Positions 12,501 to 27,500 of a DNA stretch of 64,000 nt are shown piece after piece. The notes under the pieces were generated by a model, which was given only the letters and a program-made list of their open reading frames with translations, was not told where the DNA came from and made no database searches. The translations under genes were made by a program, and so were the position numbers. Every line of letters begins with the position of its first letter. Position 1 is the stretch's first letter. The stretch is from Apus apus (Eukaryota > Chordata > Aves > Apodiformes > Apodidae): contig NC_067290.1 in assembly GCF_020740795.1 (NCBI RefSeq), positions 15,854,001 to 15,918,000 on the forward strand, written 5' to 3'.

Positions 12501-14872
12501 GGATAGAGGGACCAGAGGAGGACTGAGAAAAGATACTAAAGGCTGAGGAGTGGTTTTGCAGAGTGTGCATCCTCTTCTCTGATGTTTCAGTTGCGAGGTA
12601 GTTTGGTCTCATGGGTTGAGGCCTCATTCTTTCACCAGGTCATTGTTCAGTTCCTTGCCATGAGGCTGATTTCCTTGGCTCAGGGATGCTTGCTGATGCT
12701 TGCAGGGATATAATCATGGTCGTGTCAAGCTAAAAGCCTGTTTTGACCAACAAGGCAGTCCAGGTGGTTTCCCCTCACATGGTGCTGGGACACTGTGTTG
12801 AGCCTGGGCTGAACAGCTTCTCCCTTGGGATGGAGAGGCTGCCTCAACACACGCTGCCTCTGTCCTGGGGAACAAAGAAGGGCTCCTTTTTACAAAGAAC
12901 TGATGAAATGATGTAAAAGACTGGCATGACCAGATGAGAAGAGCTCTCAACTACTTAACAGTGCCGATAGCTGTTGTTGTTTTTATTTCCTGGGGCTGAA
13001 CTAGGCTATTTTGTAGAGAGGGGGAGTAAATCCCATACTGAAACAACCACAATAAATACTAGCTATTAGAAATGCCTTGATAGATAGCCTAGGTATAGCC
13101 ACAGCAATCAAGAGGAATATGCCAGAGAATATTTCACTGCTCCCGAAGCTAATGAGCTTGTTAGAGGAAGACAATATTATTAGCTCCTGCAGATACTTGC
13201 AGCCTGCCTTGTTCAATGAACTCCTGCTCATGGGGTTTTGTTTCCAGTGTGGTTTATTGCAAAGCATGTGGCCCACATGGATTCCATGCCATAATGCCAT
13301 CCTGCAAAGTCCAGGCTGGCATCCCAGGGGATGTCAGCTGTGACATGAACTGTGCTGCAGGCTCCCTGCACGCCTTCGTGCACCTATTTAATCTCCTTGA
13401 ACTTGCTCTTTCTGCTTTTTCACCTGGCACTATAGGGACTGGGGGCTATGTTCAGCTACCCCCATGGGAAGATATTGAGAAAAAAACCCATAGTGGCTTA
13501 ATTCCTTGGGCAACCCTGGACTGCTGTTTAACAGGGCTGTGGTCTCACCTGTTAATCCAGCCTTTGCAGATCTGTAGGTTCCTCATTTTATATTGTGGTG
13601 AGCAATAAGTGAGTCCTCTGGCCACACTGGAGTCATGTCAGCAATTTGCAGGTTGGAAAAGTCTACCCGTGAGCAGCACCGTATGAGGGACAAGCTCAGC
13701 TGGCAGGTACCACCAGGTGATGGTCCTTTTGCAATCTCTGACCACGTTTGATTTCAGGGAGGGCTGTACATAATGGCTCAGCTCAACTTGAAAGCCCCTG
13801 GATGCAAGATCATTAGCTTGCTCATTTGGATGAGGTAGGTTCATTTTTGGTAACGTGGCCAATGTTGCTGGGCAGGGGCAGCCAGGGGAATGAGATCAAA
13901 GCTGAGCAGCATATCTTCTGACTGGGCTCTTAAATAAAAGCCACCCAACCACCCTCTGAAAGTGCACTGGCCTGAGTGTAAATGTTGCATTATGCATGGA
14001 AAACACAGAGAGCAAATGCTTTTATCAGGGAGTGATCAGGGCTGGCTACTAGCTTAACACAGCACTAAAGAGGACAAAGTTGGGCCTGTTGATGCTGTTG
14101 AGAGAGGTTATGAGGTGTAATGGGTTTCCCTCCTGGAGGGGCAGGAGTGCAGCAGGCACATGGGCAGCCTCCTCCAAGGGCAGCAGAGGTGAAATGGGAT
14201 CTCCAAAGAGGAATGGGATGCACAGCCTGGTTGGAGAAGCTCAGTTATCTCCAGCACTGTCAGGACAGCCTGGGGCTGCTGCTGCCTTGTTGCTGCAAGC
14301 TGCTGCAAAAACAAATGTGTGGTGCTCCCACCAGCCTGGTAAGGGTCTCACTCTGTGCCTTAATATGGCCAATACAGCAAACTCTGAGCACTGCTGTACA
14401 CAATAGAGGATGCTTCCAGCCCTTTGCAGGTCAAATAGTCTGTGTGAAACAATTTGGCAGCAAAGGGAGCTGTAGCACCTCTGGAGGCTATGGGAACCAG
14501 GAGGGAAGGCTGAAACGTTGGGGTGAAATTGTGGACCTTTATGAGGCTCTTCTTGGCTTTGCTACAGACTTTCTGTGTGACATTAACTCTATTTGTTTTA
14601 TTTATTTTTTTTCTGAAGCAATGGTTTTCATTCACTGAAGATGGGGTCCTTCATCTTTTCTGGTCTGGATTCTCTCTTGTTAGATGGAAAAAGTTTCCTT
14701 TTCTCTAAGGGGATCACAGGAAGCTTTTCCTCACCACTGAGGTGCTCACAGACTGAGGTGATGGGAAACCTATAAAAACAAATCCAGCTCTCTCAGAACT
14801 GAAGAAAATGAAATGGGAAACAAATGTTCACCCCAGATTAGAATAAGTGCAGCGGGATAGCTTGCTCTGTTG

Positions 14873-14900
14873 AAAAAAAAAAAAAAAAGAAAAAGAAGAC
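14873..14900. repeat. A-rich homopolymer tract
   Basis: Sixteen consecutive A residues followed by short A blocks broken by G. This may be the tail of an old retroposed sequence or simple slippage; no transposon body is recognisable beside it. Confidence 0.8.
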
Positions 14901-17900
14901 TAATTCTGCACATTTTAGTCTCCATTTGGTGTCAAACTGCACAGCTGTGAGTACTCCAGGGTGAAATGACAACCCATCCCCGAGGTCGCTCTTAGGAATA
15001 CTGCGCCTTCAGAAAGACGACAGTTTTAAACAATTTGTTCCTAATTGAAAGAGGTCACATGAGACTGACTTTACAAAGTTTACATAACAAAGAGTAATTC
15101 TGTTAAGTAAAATGATTAATTCCTGTCATTGCACATCAAACGGAGCAGTTACAAAACAGTATTGTCTATGCTCGCATTGCATTGAAAGCCATTTTTTCTC
15201 CAGTTTCCCATCCCATAAGGCAACCTTTTGACAGAATCTTAACTCTTTGGTGTTATTCAGCAGAGGAATTTGTGAATGGGAAGTGAGTAGGCTGCCATGG
15301 ATGTGTGAGATCTGTTACACTGGTGTGGTGGCAGGCAAAAGACAACAGCTCTTTAGAGTGGACCCAGCTTGCCCAGGGACCCTGTGCGATGAGAAATGCT
15401 TGCCGGTACAATGCGTTGGCTGTCGCCCTTCCTCGGCACAATGAGGCATTGAGGGAGGATCACAACTCCAAAATGGCAGATTTTTTCTTTGAAATGCTTC
15501 CACGGTGTGTTGCACAGACGTGTCAAGGATCCAGAACAGAAAACGGCTGAGTGATTTGGTGCTTGGGTAGCCTGGGAGCACACGGGTGTCTTTGTGCCCA
15601 TCACATTGCTTGCTTACAAGTCCATGGGGTAGCATGCTTGCTGTTCAGAGAGACTAGAAAATCTGGGGAGTCCCTGTGTGATATGTGAAGATCTGATATC
15701 AGAACAATACTTGGATTTGGAGCAATTCCCTGTTACTGCTATGGAACCAGATCCAGCTTGGGAGGCCAGGCTGTATATCCTGGTGCCTGCAGGAACACCA
15801 GAGGCACTAGCCTGTGCATGAGGAGAGAGGTCCTTTGTTGTCTTCAGGACAAACCCATGTCTCTGGGTGCTGGAAGACACCTTCCTGATTTGCTGGGCAA
15901 GGGGGTCGTCTTTGCCCCCCACTCCTGATGAAGACCATAGGCAGGCTGGGGAAGGTTGGGATGCACTGGGGTGCTCAGCTTTGCTGGAGAGCCATGCTGC
16001 AGCTTGGGCTGGGGTTAAACCCTCCTGCTGGGTTTTAGTATTGTGTCTCCCACACACCATGAAGTTTGTGGCTCTCATTTTCTTGCCTGCTTGTCCCTTT
16101 GCTCACCTTTTTAATTTCCAAGACAGTCTCTTTCTTGCCTGGTGAGAGGCCATAAGAGCCGTAGAGAAAGGAGGTGTCAAAACTTGTGAGGGTACAGGGG
16201 ACAGATGACACAAATTTGTCCTTAATCAGGACACAGTCCTGCAATTCCTGAAATTCCTGGTTTGTTCAAATAGTTTAGCATTTGCTTCTGTGTAAATCTA
16301 TCTTTGCCCAGTCTGTGAAGTGTAAGTGACTTTCCTGTCAGAACTTATTCTTGCTCACTTATTCAATGCACAGCACTTATTTGCTCCCTTTGCATTTTTT
16401 TCTCATTACAATCCCTTTTCTTCCCTTCTTCCAGCCTCCCCTTAAGTCTCTCCTTCCTTGCCTGCACTTCAATCCAAAGCCCTGTTGGAGCCTTCCATTC
16501 TCTTCTAGGGCTGAGTCACTGACTTTTGTCAGCCTCCCACCATGGATGGCAAAGGGGAGGGGGAAGAGAAAGAAGAAACAGACAGAAATTTCTTCAACAC
16601 CAGCCAAAAACTGCATAAAAAGGCCCAAATGTTATGGCATCTGAAATAAAATCAAGCACAAGGAAGCTGTGCCAAATCTCCCTTGAAATGCTGGAAATCT
16701 GGAAGTGTTCAGTGCAGCTAAAGAGCAGCTTTCTAGCCTAAATGTCAGTGGAGGGGTCAGGGCATGTGTCCTGCTTTGCAGGTGGGATGTCCATCTTCTC
16801 AGTCCTTTCCAGGCATAGCCAGGCTCTGCATCCCTTCCCTGTTGTGAGGACATTTTCTCTGCAGAGAGATGATGCTGTGACTCTTGCCACAGTTTGGTGG
16901 CCTGGTAGCCAACATGCAGTAGAGCTGGAGTTAATCTGATATGCACACAGTGAAACAGTGCAGAGGATGGTTGCCCACTTAGCTTTCAGCTCCTGTCCTG
17001 CCCCTGGCTGGAGTCAAGGGCAAGAAAGGGTCCAGTCTGCTGCTACATCCTGGTGCTATCTTCAGCCTTGATTGTGCAAAGACCAAGCTTTGACTTGGAC
17101 TTACATACGGATTTAGTCCTCCCAATCTGTGCCCAGGCTGCCAGACATGCAATACAAATATAACCCCTATACAAATCATCCAGTACTTCTTTTTTTTCCC
17201 CCACATTTTCATAGCAACTGATCTTGTTTCCAACTATTTAGAAATCTGCCAAGTCTAATTAATCTGTCTGGGATGATGGCAAGTTTCCCCACGCTGAAAT
17301 CAGACTCCTTTTTCTAGTAGAAAGCCCTGGGCTCAGCTTGGCATCCAGAATCCCACAGTCCTTCTGCTGGCCATGGGCAGATCTGCACCTCACTGAGCAT
17401 CTCAATCGTGGGTGTGAGGAGAGCTCAGACTTTGAAATCCCCACTCACAGAGGAGCTGAAACTCCTGCAGCCAGGCCACTCTTTTCCTGTTAAGATGTAA
17501 ATCATGGAGCAAAAATTTTCTTCTTCTTCTGTGTCTACAGTGAGAACACCCACCTCTCACAGGTCTTTGCCTGGAGAAAGAAGGGTTGAAAGTTGCTCCA
17601 CAAGGACATTTGGGATAGATTCTGTTCCTGCCTTTGATAACCTTCTGGAAAAGCCTGTCTATAGTCTCCACTGACTATATGAGCACCAATCTTCTCACCA
17701 TCATGCCTCCTACATGAAACACCAACCCGCTCTGCACTAAAATCTCCTTTTACCATAAAAGGCTATCGCTGGCAAGTCCCAGGCATTTTCTACACCTCTT
17801 GCTATAAATCCAAGCAGTTTAAACTGTATTTACTTATTTATTTGTGCCACCAGCTAATCTCTTCTGTTAGGAAAGCAGATTTTGCATTGTTTGTCTTTTC

Positions 17901-20900
17901 ACAGACATTTTTCCATCTCTTTCATGTGCTAAATCACAAGTTCTCTAATGTTGCAATCCATTTTTCTCCATAAAAGTGTTTAATAATGATCGATTAGATT
18001 GGCCCTTCTGACAGATTAGATAGGTTTTTAGTTTTGGCCTTTGATGAAATTACAAGGGAGACCATGAGACAAGTAGTAAAAAATGTCCTCGTACTGAAAG
18101 GTTTGACTTCTTATCTTCATAGATTAGCACCCTGCCTCTGCAAACAGCTTCAAGAAAGCTTAAAGAGTCTGTGGGGACTGGTTGTTATCAAGAATAGTTG
18201 CTCTCTTGGGACTTGAAGGGCAAGGAGCAGCCACTTTGATTTAATGAGTAAAAATATACTGTGCTGCCCACTGCAAAGGCCATTAAATAAAGGAAGCCAT
18301 GGGCTTTTTACCTCTGCAGATACAGTGTCTTCTCTCTCTTATTTTAAAACATTTTGAGAAATCCCAGTGCAGCCAGTGAGATCAGGATGAGTAAGGGCTG
18401 CCAGTTTAAGTACCTGGTTCTGTCTGTAGCTGGGTCCAGCCAGCCAGGAAAGGGATGACAAGACCTGTAGTCTGGGATAGGACGTGCACCAGCAAACCAG
18501 TGTGATTTTCAACTAATAAATACAGGTCTGAGGGCATCATCTGTCCATTTACACCTCTCCCATGATATATATCCATGGCAGACCAACATGGGCTCTCTCT
18601 GCCTGTCTCCATGAGCTGTGTAGAAATTTCAAGAGCTGGGAGATAAACACACCCAAGTGCAGCCGTTGCTGTTACTAGTATTAAAGGGGAGTGGGCACAG
18701 AAGGATACCAAGTGGATGGGAAAGATGGAAACCAAAGCCCTTAATGGCCTTTTAAGCTGCAAAAGTGTTGGAAGGGCCTTAGAGAAAATGTTTTTCAAGA
18801 GAGTACGGTAGACAAAATATGCTTTAAGAATGATGCAGGTCAAGTGATCCCAGGAGGAGCAGGGATGTATGCATCATGGGTGAGGCACCATCCAGAGCAG
18901 TGCATGTGATTTAGGTCACTCGTGTTCAAAGAGTTGTAGCTGAAATGGGTGCACAGGAAGGCTGCATGATGGTGAGGCAACGGGGAGTCTGTCAGAGAAG
19001 AAGCTAAACCAGCTTGTTTATTCTGGCAAAGATGAAGGGTGAGAGGGTGGTCTCTGTAAACACACATTTGCAAAGAAAGGCTCCATATTTATTTATATTT
19101 TAATTAATTTGGCTTTAAAAGTGGGAAGCTTTTTTTTTTTTTTGATGCAGTAGTGTTCAAAGTGATTTTCACATCTCAGAATCCTGAAATTACCATTTTA
19201 AAGAAGTTTTCAAGTGTTCTGACTTAACTTTTATCTTATTTTCCAGAGGGCTCAGTTCACAGATTTCAGGAGGTGGTGGAGGGACCAGAGAGCTGGGTCC
19301 TGCCAGGGAGGGCCTGTACCTATAGGAGCTGTGTGGAATACAGGTGGTCTCCAGGTGCAGTCTACATATCTTGGCTTTGTTTGCTCCTTGATAGCCACAT
19401 GGCCCAGTCAGCCCATCTCCCTGAGGCCAAAATCCTCAAGGCAGCCTCAGTCCAGCAGACAAGGGGCTGGACGTTGGTCAGTCATGGGAATATGGCCATT
19501 TTGAGGCCAAAAGAGGACAGTATCCTTCTGTGTGGACTTTTCTGATCCTCAAATCTGCCCGTTGCTTCCTCCTGCAGCAAAAGCATGGCAGGGAATGTCT
19601 TATGGCAGTTCCACCACAGACTACTGCTTTTATTTTTAATTAACTCAGAATGTTTTCTTTTCAATGAAGTGAAGCCAAGAAGGACGTCCTGGGCCTTTGC
19701 ATTGTGGCTCAGTGCCTGAAGGAGCAGCTGTGCCTCGGAGGGGCTGCAGGGCTCCCTGCCCTGCAGGGGAGGGGCTGGTTTTCATCTGGCTGTGTGGTGT
19801 GGTGCCCTATAGAAGAGCCACAGCCCTGAGGACCTTCTATATGATTGAGCTGGGCACAGAGCTGCAAACACCACGGGGCAGCTTCCTAGGGGAGCACTGG
19901 GATGTCAAAAGGGCTCTCACAAAGTGCAGTAGGTGACTTTGCTGAGTGAGGATGCCACCTTCTCACCTCAGCAAGGCCAGTGTTTCTTTTTTTGGTTTTT
20001 CTTTGACCAAAAGTAAGAAAAGACCAGTGCAGAGTGTCTCACCCTTCAGCTCCCATCCAGGGAAATGCTGATGGGGTGTTAAGGCAGCCTCGTTCTCCCC
20101 ATGAGGGAAGAGGAAACAGGCTCTGCTGTGACAGAGCCCTTGGACCTCCCCAGAAAAGGCAGATTCAGCCGTCTCGGTACACAAGTGCCTTTTTCTGGGG
20201 GAAGCAGCTGCTGTGCTGCACCCCCAGTCCAGATTCCAGCAAAACAACTAGCTGGTTGATTAACTGGTGAAAAAACTAGATGAACACCATCACCAAGTCC
20301 TGTGAAGTGAAGCAGCCTCAGGATTGAAGATTTGCTTTCACACTCCAGCCGAGTGTGAACGCTTTAAGATACCAGGTTCTGAAGTGGGATCCTTCTTGCT
20401 CCCAGATTAATTAGCAAAGCCTTCAAACTTTCCACAGGCAATGATTTCCCTGCAATTTTTTTTCAAATAAGCAATTTATTTTGGAAATAACACCTCAGCC
20501 TCAGGGAACTGTTATCTATGCAACTGTTTGTTATTAACTGCAGAGCAGGAATCCTAGGGGGTGAAAACAAGAGTTTTCAGGAAACTGTAATGCACTGCTA
20601 ATTTGTACTTATTTATTTATTGTACAAAAGGCACGAAAACTGACAGGCGACCCAAGGATTATTTTAATCTTCTTGCCATACTCTGGGTATTGTTTGTATT
20701 CTGGGGAAATCACTTGAAATTTCTGTGCTGTCTCCTCACACAAAGGATATGTTATTAACATGCATATTCGTTGGCAGAGGCTCCGCATGTTTTTTGAACC
20801 AGGAAGGCATTTTTTATCTTGCTTGCATGTGAAAGGTGGAAAAGCTGTTTTTCCATTAGGGCAGATCATCAAGGGAAATACTTCAGGCTGGAAGAAATCA

Positions 20901-22387
20901 GTCACAGAAGTGTCAATTCAGCTGTACAGGGCCCCAGAGGAAAGCTCAGAGTTTGGCTCTGTCTGGACTTTATCTAACATGGCAAACCAACCAGGGCTGA
21001 TGGCTTTTTGGTGGAGAGGGTTGATATCCAGGAAGCCTGTCAGCATACATGGTACTCAGTGAAAGGTGAGGCTGGTGGAACTGGGCTTGGCACAGAGAAA
21101 GAGAGACTAAAGTGCTGAGGACTTTTAGCTCAAGACACGTGCTGGCCAAGCCAGGCAGCAGGAACCTGGCTCTTCCTGGGCTGCATGAGCTGCTTTTGGC
21201 AAAGGGGATTGACTCTTCTGTCACCTGTAGCCCAGGCTGATAGGAGCTCCCTGTAACCCAGGCCAGCCCCATGGAGGTCTACTCTGCTTGAAGGCTTTAG
21301 CTCACAAACTGGGTATATCTGAATGAATTAATCTGCTTTCTCTTGACATGAGTGCATGGACTTTGCTGCTGCAGCAGGGGATGAATGTCAGTAGAGAAGC
21401 TGTTTACACCAGCCTGGCTGAGTCTAGAGGGGAATTTCTGTCCACAGGACAGGTTTGGAGTGTAGCAGTGAGGTCCCCACAGTGTGGCTGGGCACAGGTC
21501 CTGCACCCCCCTAGGGAGAGCTCTGGCAGGGCTCTGCCTCCCCTGCACTGCTGGACACCCCCCAGAATGATTTCATCTTTGGCCTAAAATTGGGTGCAGT
21601 TGTTTCCCTGTGTGCTTTGTGCCTGTGACAAACACGCTGCTAATGCCTCACTGCAGTTTTCCAGAACCATTTCTTCGAGTGATTTTGCACATCATCGTCT
21701 CCTGCCAACCTGATTTACAGCCAACAAAATTCATGGTCGCGGTGGGCTCAATTTCTTTTCCTAGAGAAGGGCACAGGTGAGATTGGAAGGTGCCAGCCAA
21801 CAGCCAAAACGGGGTGTCCCGGCAGCCCAGCCGGAGATGCATCCCCCTTTTCTCACGGCGGGCAGGCACTGCCCTCTAGTGCTGCTGCCTTTGGACATCG
21901 CTGGGAATAAAGAGGAAAAATGTGCGAGCAAAGTCCCGTCCGAGCTGGCTTGGTGGCACAGACAGACATCTCAATCCCTGAGATGCTGTGCCAGCACCCT
22001 GGACATGGGGTGGCTGTGATTGCCTTTCTCCCTGGAGGAGCTTCAGTGGTGGTGGCCATGGTGGCCGCTGGTAAGGAGAAACTGGGGCCTCGGGGCAGAG
22101 GGGAGACACAGGAAAACTCATTTGACACTGGGATTCTTCTTTGGAGTCACAGGAAGAACTGGGACATGGACATGATGGGCCGTGGCTCTGCAGGGATGTC
22201 CTCTCCTGGTGGTGCTTCATGTACTCAGTGCAGCACTTCTCAACCAGCAGGTGATGCCCGACACACGTAGCTGAACTCCTGAAGAAACAAATGTCTTTGG
22301 CATAAATGGGCAGAAAAGATGAATCTGTTTGAATGAAGAAAACAGCAATGTTAATTTAGATTAGTGGCTACTTCTGTATCTGCTTTC

Positions 22388-22416
22388 CTTCTCTTTTTTT
22401 TTTTTTTTTCTTTTTT
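22388..22416. repeat. T-rich homopolymer tract
   Basis: A pyrimidine tract with a 16-T core at 22394-22409. Nothing else is attached to it. Confidence 0.8.
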
Positions 22417-24500
22417 GTCTTGTAAGTGCTAAACATTTTATTGCTTCAGCTTCATTTCTTGATTGCACTTTGCTGTTGGCTCCCAGCCTGATTCAGCTCT
22501 GCTTTCCAGAAGAGAAAAATGCTGTTTTCTGGATGCATGTATGTTTGATGGAAAAAAAAAAAAGCCAAAAAACCCCATCCTACCTCTAGTTTGCAGGAAA
22601 TTTTCATCAGTACCCTCAGGAGCAGACAAAAAGCTTTTCCATTAAAGCACAATGAGAGAGGAAATTTGCTCCATATGATTCACCACACAGCTCTTCCTTC
22701 TTATTTCTGGCAGCACCCTCAGAGGATGTCTTTTATCTTCCTATCAGCCTGACTGAAATTAGCCACAACCCATGCACTGCTCTCAGCATACTTGGGCACA
22801 ACCTTGTTGCTGAAAAGGCCTCCTTTTTCTCAGCATGGAAGATGCCATTTATTACTTCTACTCCCCTAATCTCTGGGGACTGAGCAGAGAGCAGGTTTCT
22901 TTTGCATTAGCTGCTGTAAATACACACAATTAAAACATTTCCCACTACTTCTTGCAGATGGAGACAAATGGGAATGGGCCTACCCTTGGCAGCAGTCAAT
23001 TAGGGAGGAACTGGGGACAGATGAGGTGGCAGCAGCAGAGCTGTGCCATGAAGAAACTGCCTCTTTTCTGCCCATCTCAGCTATGGGCACTGTGAAGACC
23101 ACAGCTCCAGCAAATGGCCCCTCCACCCATACCACACAGGTCCATGCAGCTGGCTGTGGTGCCAGCAGTGAGATGTCACAGGTGGGGCTGGTGGGCCGCA
23201 GAGATGTTCTTCTTGGAAAAGACATGTTCTGAGAAGTGCCTTAATTCTTCTGAATAAATGCAAACTCAACAGTCAACTTTTTTCTCTTGTCCAGTTTCCA
23301 ACTGACCTAATTGCCTGCACCAAGGCATCCTTTTTGAAACTGAGAGGACTAGACAACCTTTGGTTGACACGTAAATATCCTGGCATGATATTGGAGGAAG
23401 AAGAAGCACAGTGTCCCTCCCTGGGACACAGTGAAAACCTGGGGACAAGTGCTTTGTGAATTCCTGCTGCATTTGATACTCTGATACTTGATCCCCAGTG
23501 TAGTTGGTGCCTCATGAACAGAAGAGTTTGCAGAGAGCCACATCCCCACAACAACATCTTCCTTGCCCACCCAGAAAGTAACTCTCCTTCCTTTTAGTGA
23601 ACTAAAGTTCTTTCTTAAGACTCATTTTTTCCCTAAATGATATTTCACTGCTATAGTAAATGATCAATTTCTGCTCTGTGTAGCCAAGGTCAGGTGTGAG
23701 AGAATAATAGTCTCCTACCCCAGCCTTGCACGCTGTGTAGAAATGATTTATTGCATTTCTAAAAGAGGATGCTTGACATTTTGAAAATGCAATGTAGCCC
23801 AACAGTAATTAAGCAAAAAGTAGACTGCTGAACAATTGATTGCTACTGTCAGCAAAGCCTGATTAACTCAGATGCTTGAAGAACTGTGTCTGCCACCTAT
23901 GAATTAAAGGTTAGTAATTAAATTTATGGGCCATGGCCACTGTCTCTGGATGATACTTCACTTACAAGGGTCCCAATGAAGAATAATCAGATGGAAAAAA
24001 TGCAGGTTGTTAATTCAAAGGCTTTTTATTGAGGGACAGAGTGAAAAGTTCCTGAGGACTGTGCCTGTCTCACAGAGTGATGCAGTGGTATCAGCCATTG
24101 GGTGACTTGCCTGAGGTGGCCACCAAAGGCTCATCTGGTAGGACTGAGGTCCCAATAGCATGATGGAGCCATGTTCAAACTGAGAAGCAAGAGCTTGGCT
24201 TGATCAGGAATTTTAATGTGAAGGGATCAGCATTAGTAACTTCTCTCCTACTTGGAGCCTTTAGGGTTGGTTCCTGATCCACCAGCTCAACTGCACAACA
24301 TTAAGCTTGATGAAGAAGCCACTGGCTGAGTTTTAGTAGCATTCCAATGGTATTTCTACCATGCATGGTTACATTTATTAGGGTGGTTGGGACTCTCACA
24401 CTGTTGGCTCTGGGACTTTGTCCTTGGGCTCTTCCTGTGTTAAACCTGCACTCATCTTTTTTTCTGCATCTAAGCAAGGGGTTGAACTGGTCTTCATTAA

Positions 24501-24525
24501 GAAAAAAAAAAAAAAGAAAAAAAAA
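24501..24525. repeat. A-rich homopolymer tract
   Basis: Two A runs of 14 and 9 residues separated by one G. No recognisable element body lies beside it. Confidence 0.8.
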
Positions 24526-27500
24526 GTTATTTTATTGAAAGGAACAGAAATAAGATGGGAAGACTTGCCCTGATTAACTGAACACGAGATGACTGGATGA
24601 GCCCTAAGAAGTCTAAGGGGTAAGGATGGTTATTACATGGGCATTTAAGATAGTAAATATTCCTTAAAGTTTCTTCCTTTAAAAAATATATTTGGGCATT
24701 GAGGCCCAGGAAGGTGAAGGAACATGTCCTGCATCAGGAGGTTCTCAGCTGTGGTTCACAGGCTGGTTGTGGTCCATCTTATGGGACTTCTGGGACTGCT
24801 CTGCCTGGTGGTATTTCTGGTGGAGCTCAATGATGAGCACACACAAGGCTCATCTCATGCCACAAGGACATGAAAGTGTCCCCACGGGGCAGAGGGGGGT
24901 GGCCAGGGTCATGTGGCTGGGGCAGCAACATTGACTCATGCAGCCTGAATGGGATAAAAAAGCAGCAACTCGTATTTCCATGGGTTCACACACATTCACG
25001 CAGCCACACTGAAAGGAGAAAAAAGAGTTATTTATGGTGTGTTCTGAAATATAAATTATATCAAAGTCAAAGCTCAGGATAATTGCTGCTGAAGTAGATC
25101 CAAAGGTTGGCATTATGATTAAATAGCACTGCTGCCTTTTAGGGGAAATCTAGTTACAGACAAACAACATGGAGGTCAGCAACAAAATATAATTCAATTC
25201 TTAGCTATGAATTAATGAATGTGTTTTAGATTAATTGAAATCCACAAAGAGACTTTGTGTTGCAGAAATATTCATTAGGAAGTTTACCAGATTATTTCTC
25301 TGGCAGGGCTTCAGCTTTCTGTGCTTCCTCCAGGTGAACCAGCTTCTCACAGAGCACTGGGAACATGCTGGTTTTCCTCACAAAATGCGCCTGTTTGGGT
25401 TTTTTGATGTTTTCCCTTCTTTCCAGCTGCCCCCTGCAATGCCTGTGGCTGCCCCAGCCATGCTCTGAATGGGATGTTTGTGGTGTACAATGATAGCAGG
25501 GTGAGACACTGAGGGTTGTTTGAGCTGAGCTCTGTTTGGTAGCAAAGAGATGATGGTGAAACGGAACATAAAGAAAAAAAAAAATAAGGCTGGAAATACC
25601 ATCCATGGACCTGGATATATCTTTCCACCTTCTGCTCCAGGAGCATGACCTCTCTGCAAGAGAGCATAAGCTTCAGTGGGACTTAAGTGTACCTTTGACT
25701 GTTTTCTGGAATAATGAAGCTTCTTCCAACTGGTAGTTATGGGTATGTGTGCTGGAAATCTTTTCTTTTTGAGGATATTTGGAACCTCTTGTATGTGATG
25801 ATGGCCTCTGGCCACCTTCCTAATCGTGCAAGGAAAAGAGCTGATGCAGCCAAGGACCATCCAGGGGAGGAAAACAAAATTCTTTCAGAGGTTGCAAAAA
25901 GGGATGGAGTGGGGTCAAGTCACACCAGTAGGTAATACAGCCCTGCCAAGGGGTGCTGAGCCCCAGCCCTGCCTCCAGGAATGAGACCAGAGTGAGAAAG
26001 GCCCTTCGACCCACCACCCCTTTCCCAGAGGGAGGTGGGGCCACGGGGACTGTGCTGGCAGGACATAAAAGTGGCTCTGACACTTCCTTGGCTTCACTGT
26101 CCTTGTCACGGTGGTGGAGGAGGGAGGGATGGACGGGCCAGAAGGCCACCTGCCTCCCTCCACCTCCTGTGAACTTCATTTGCTTCTTAGTGCTGGAAGA
26201 ATTCATGATGTGTCTCTCTGGGAGCAGAAGGCTGCCTTGAAATAAGATGGACACATCACTCTGTCCTTACTCAGATCTTCTATGGCTTTGGATTGCAAAC
26301 CAAGCCACAGAAAGTATATAAGGCATGGGAGAAGAGCAGGCAGCATCTCCTCAGAGTGAAATATTTGGATATTGAGAGCTAGGTCAGCTCATCCCCAAAA
26401 AGAAACTGCTCTGAGCTTGCTCCACAGCTGCTGCCAAGGCAGCCCAGGCTGTGGTACCTGCTTGTGGTGTGCATGAGGGATTTTTTGTCTTTGCTTCCCC
26501 ATCAGCTCCTTCCCCTGTGTTTGCAGCAACGATGGCCCGGCTCCCTCAGCTGTAATCTGGTATTTGAGCAGCTTCTCTCTTTAACTGAAGTACAAGTTGT
26601 CTGAGCAATCTGCTCTGATTTCTGATCAGCTGCTCTTGACAGAAGTGCTTGGCTTTTGCTGTGCTCCTTGGTTTGTAAATCATGAGTGGCTGAGGCTCTG
26701 CCCATGTGTATTTTTTGGACATCTGGATTTTTATGACTTGGCATCCTGCTTTCTAATGAACAGCAATGTAATACAGCCTGTGGGGAACCTCCAGCAAGGG
26801 CAACTACTGCCCACCACAGCCACCACTTGCTCTTGCTTGTGACATTGGTCGGCGCCCCCAAAGCTCTGCACACAAAGCTCCACCTGCCTCCTAAGCTGAA
26901 ACACTTTGCTCCATGTCCTAAACACACCTTGGTTGGTTGCTTCTTCAGTGCAATGCTGCTTTTTCTGGTTTGGGATTTTGTGTGTGTGTGTTTGGTTTGG
27001 TTGATTTTTTTAGCAGAACAATTTTTTCTCTTCCTGTGGCTTTATGTGGTTAGCTTCAGAAAGCTGCCCCAGCCCTGGGGAGCTGTACCCTTCCCAGCCT
27101 TCTGCTCCAGATGGTTTTGCTTTCCTGCAACAGCAAGATCTTCAGTCACAAAGGGCAACAAGTAGTAATTCATAGGCTACTTTTGGTTTCTTTTAGGTCA
27201 CAGTCAGGAACTAGGGTGGAAATGCATTTATTATGAACAAGTTTTAGCCATAAAACTTGGACTTTACCTTCCAAGCACTGCAGTAATTTCTCACCCCTAA
27301 GTTTCTCTCTTTGCCTATGGTAGGAAACCAGATGCAGCAGTTTAGGATGTTCAGGATGTGGCTTCCTTCACCCTTGTGTATGCCCAGACCTCTGGGAGCA
27401 GGTGGAGGCTCTTCCAGATTAATGAAAGAGGATTTCCAAGGATCACCAACTCAGTCTTGGGGTTTCTGGAAGGCTCTCACTTGGCTGAATAGGGCTTTTT

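Noticed and set aside
12795..12835. GGGCTGAACAGCTTCTCCC, resembling CR1
   Set aside because: The match is too short and the adjoining sequence does not follow the CR1 order.
24695..24725. GAGGCCCAGGAAGGTGAAGG, resembling the core of a MIR SINE
   Set aside because: The likeness covers about 20 bases only, and the flanks do not continue the MIR consensus.
26310..26330. TATATAAGG, a TATA-box-like sequence
   Set aside because: It is isolated in AT-rich intergenic DNA with no initiator, no downstream coding frame and no CpG island.
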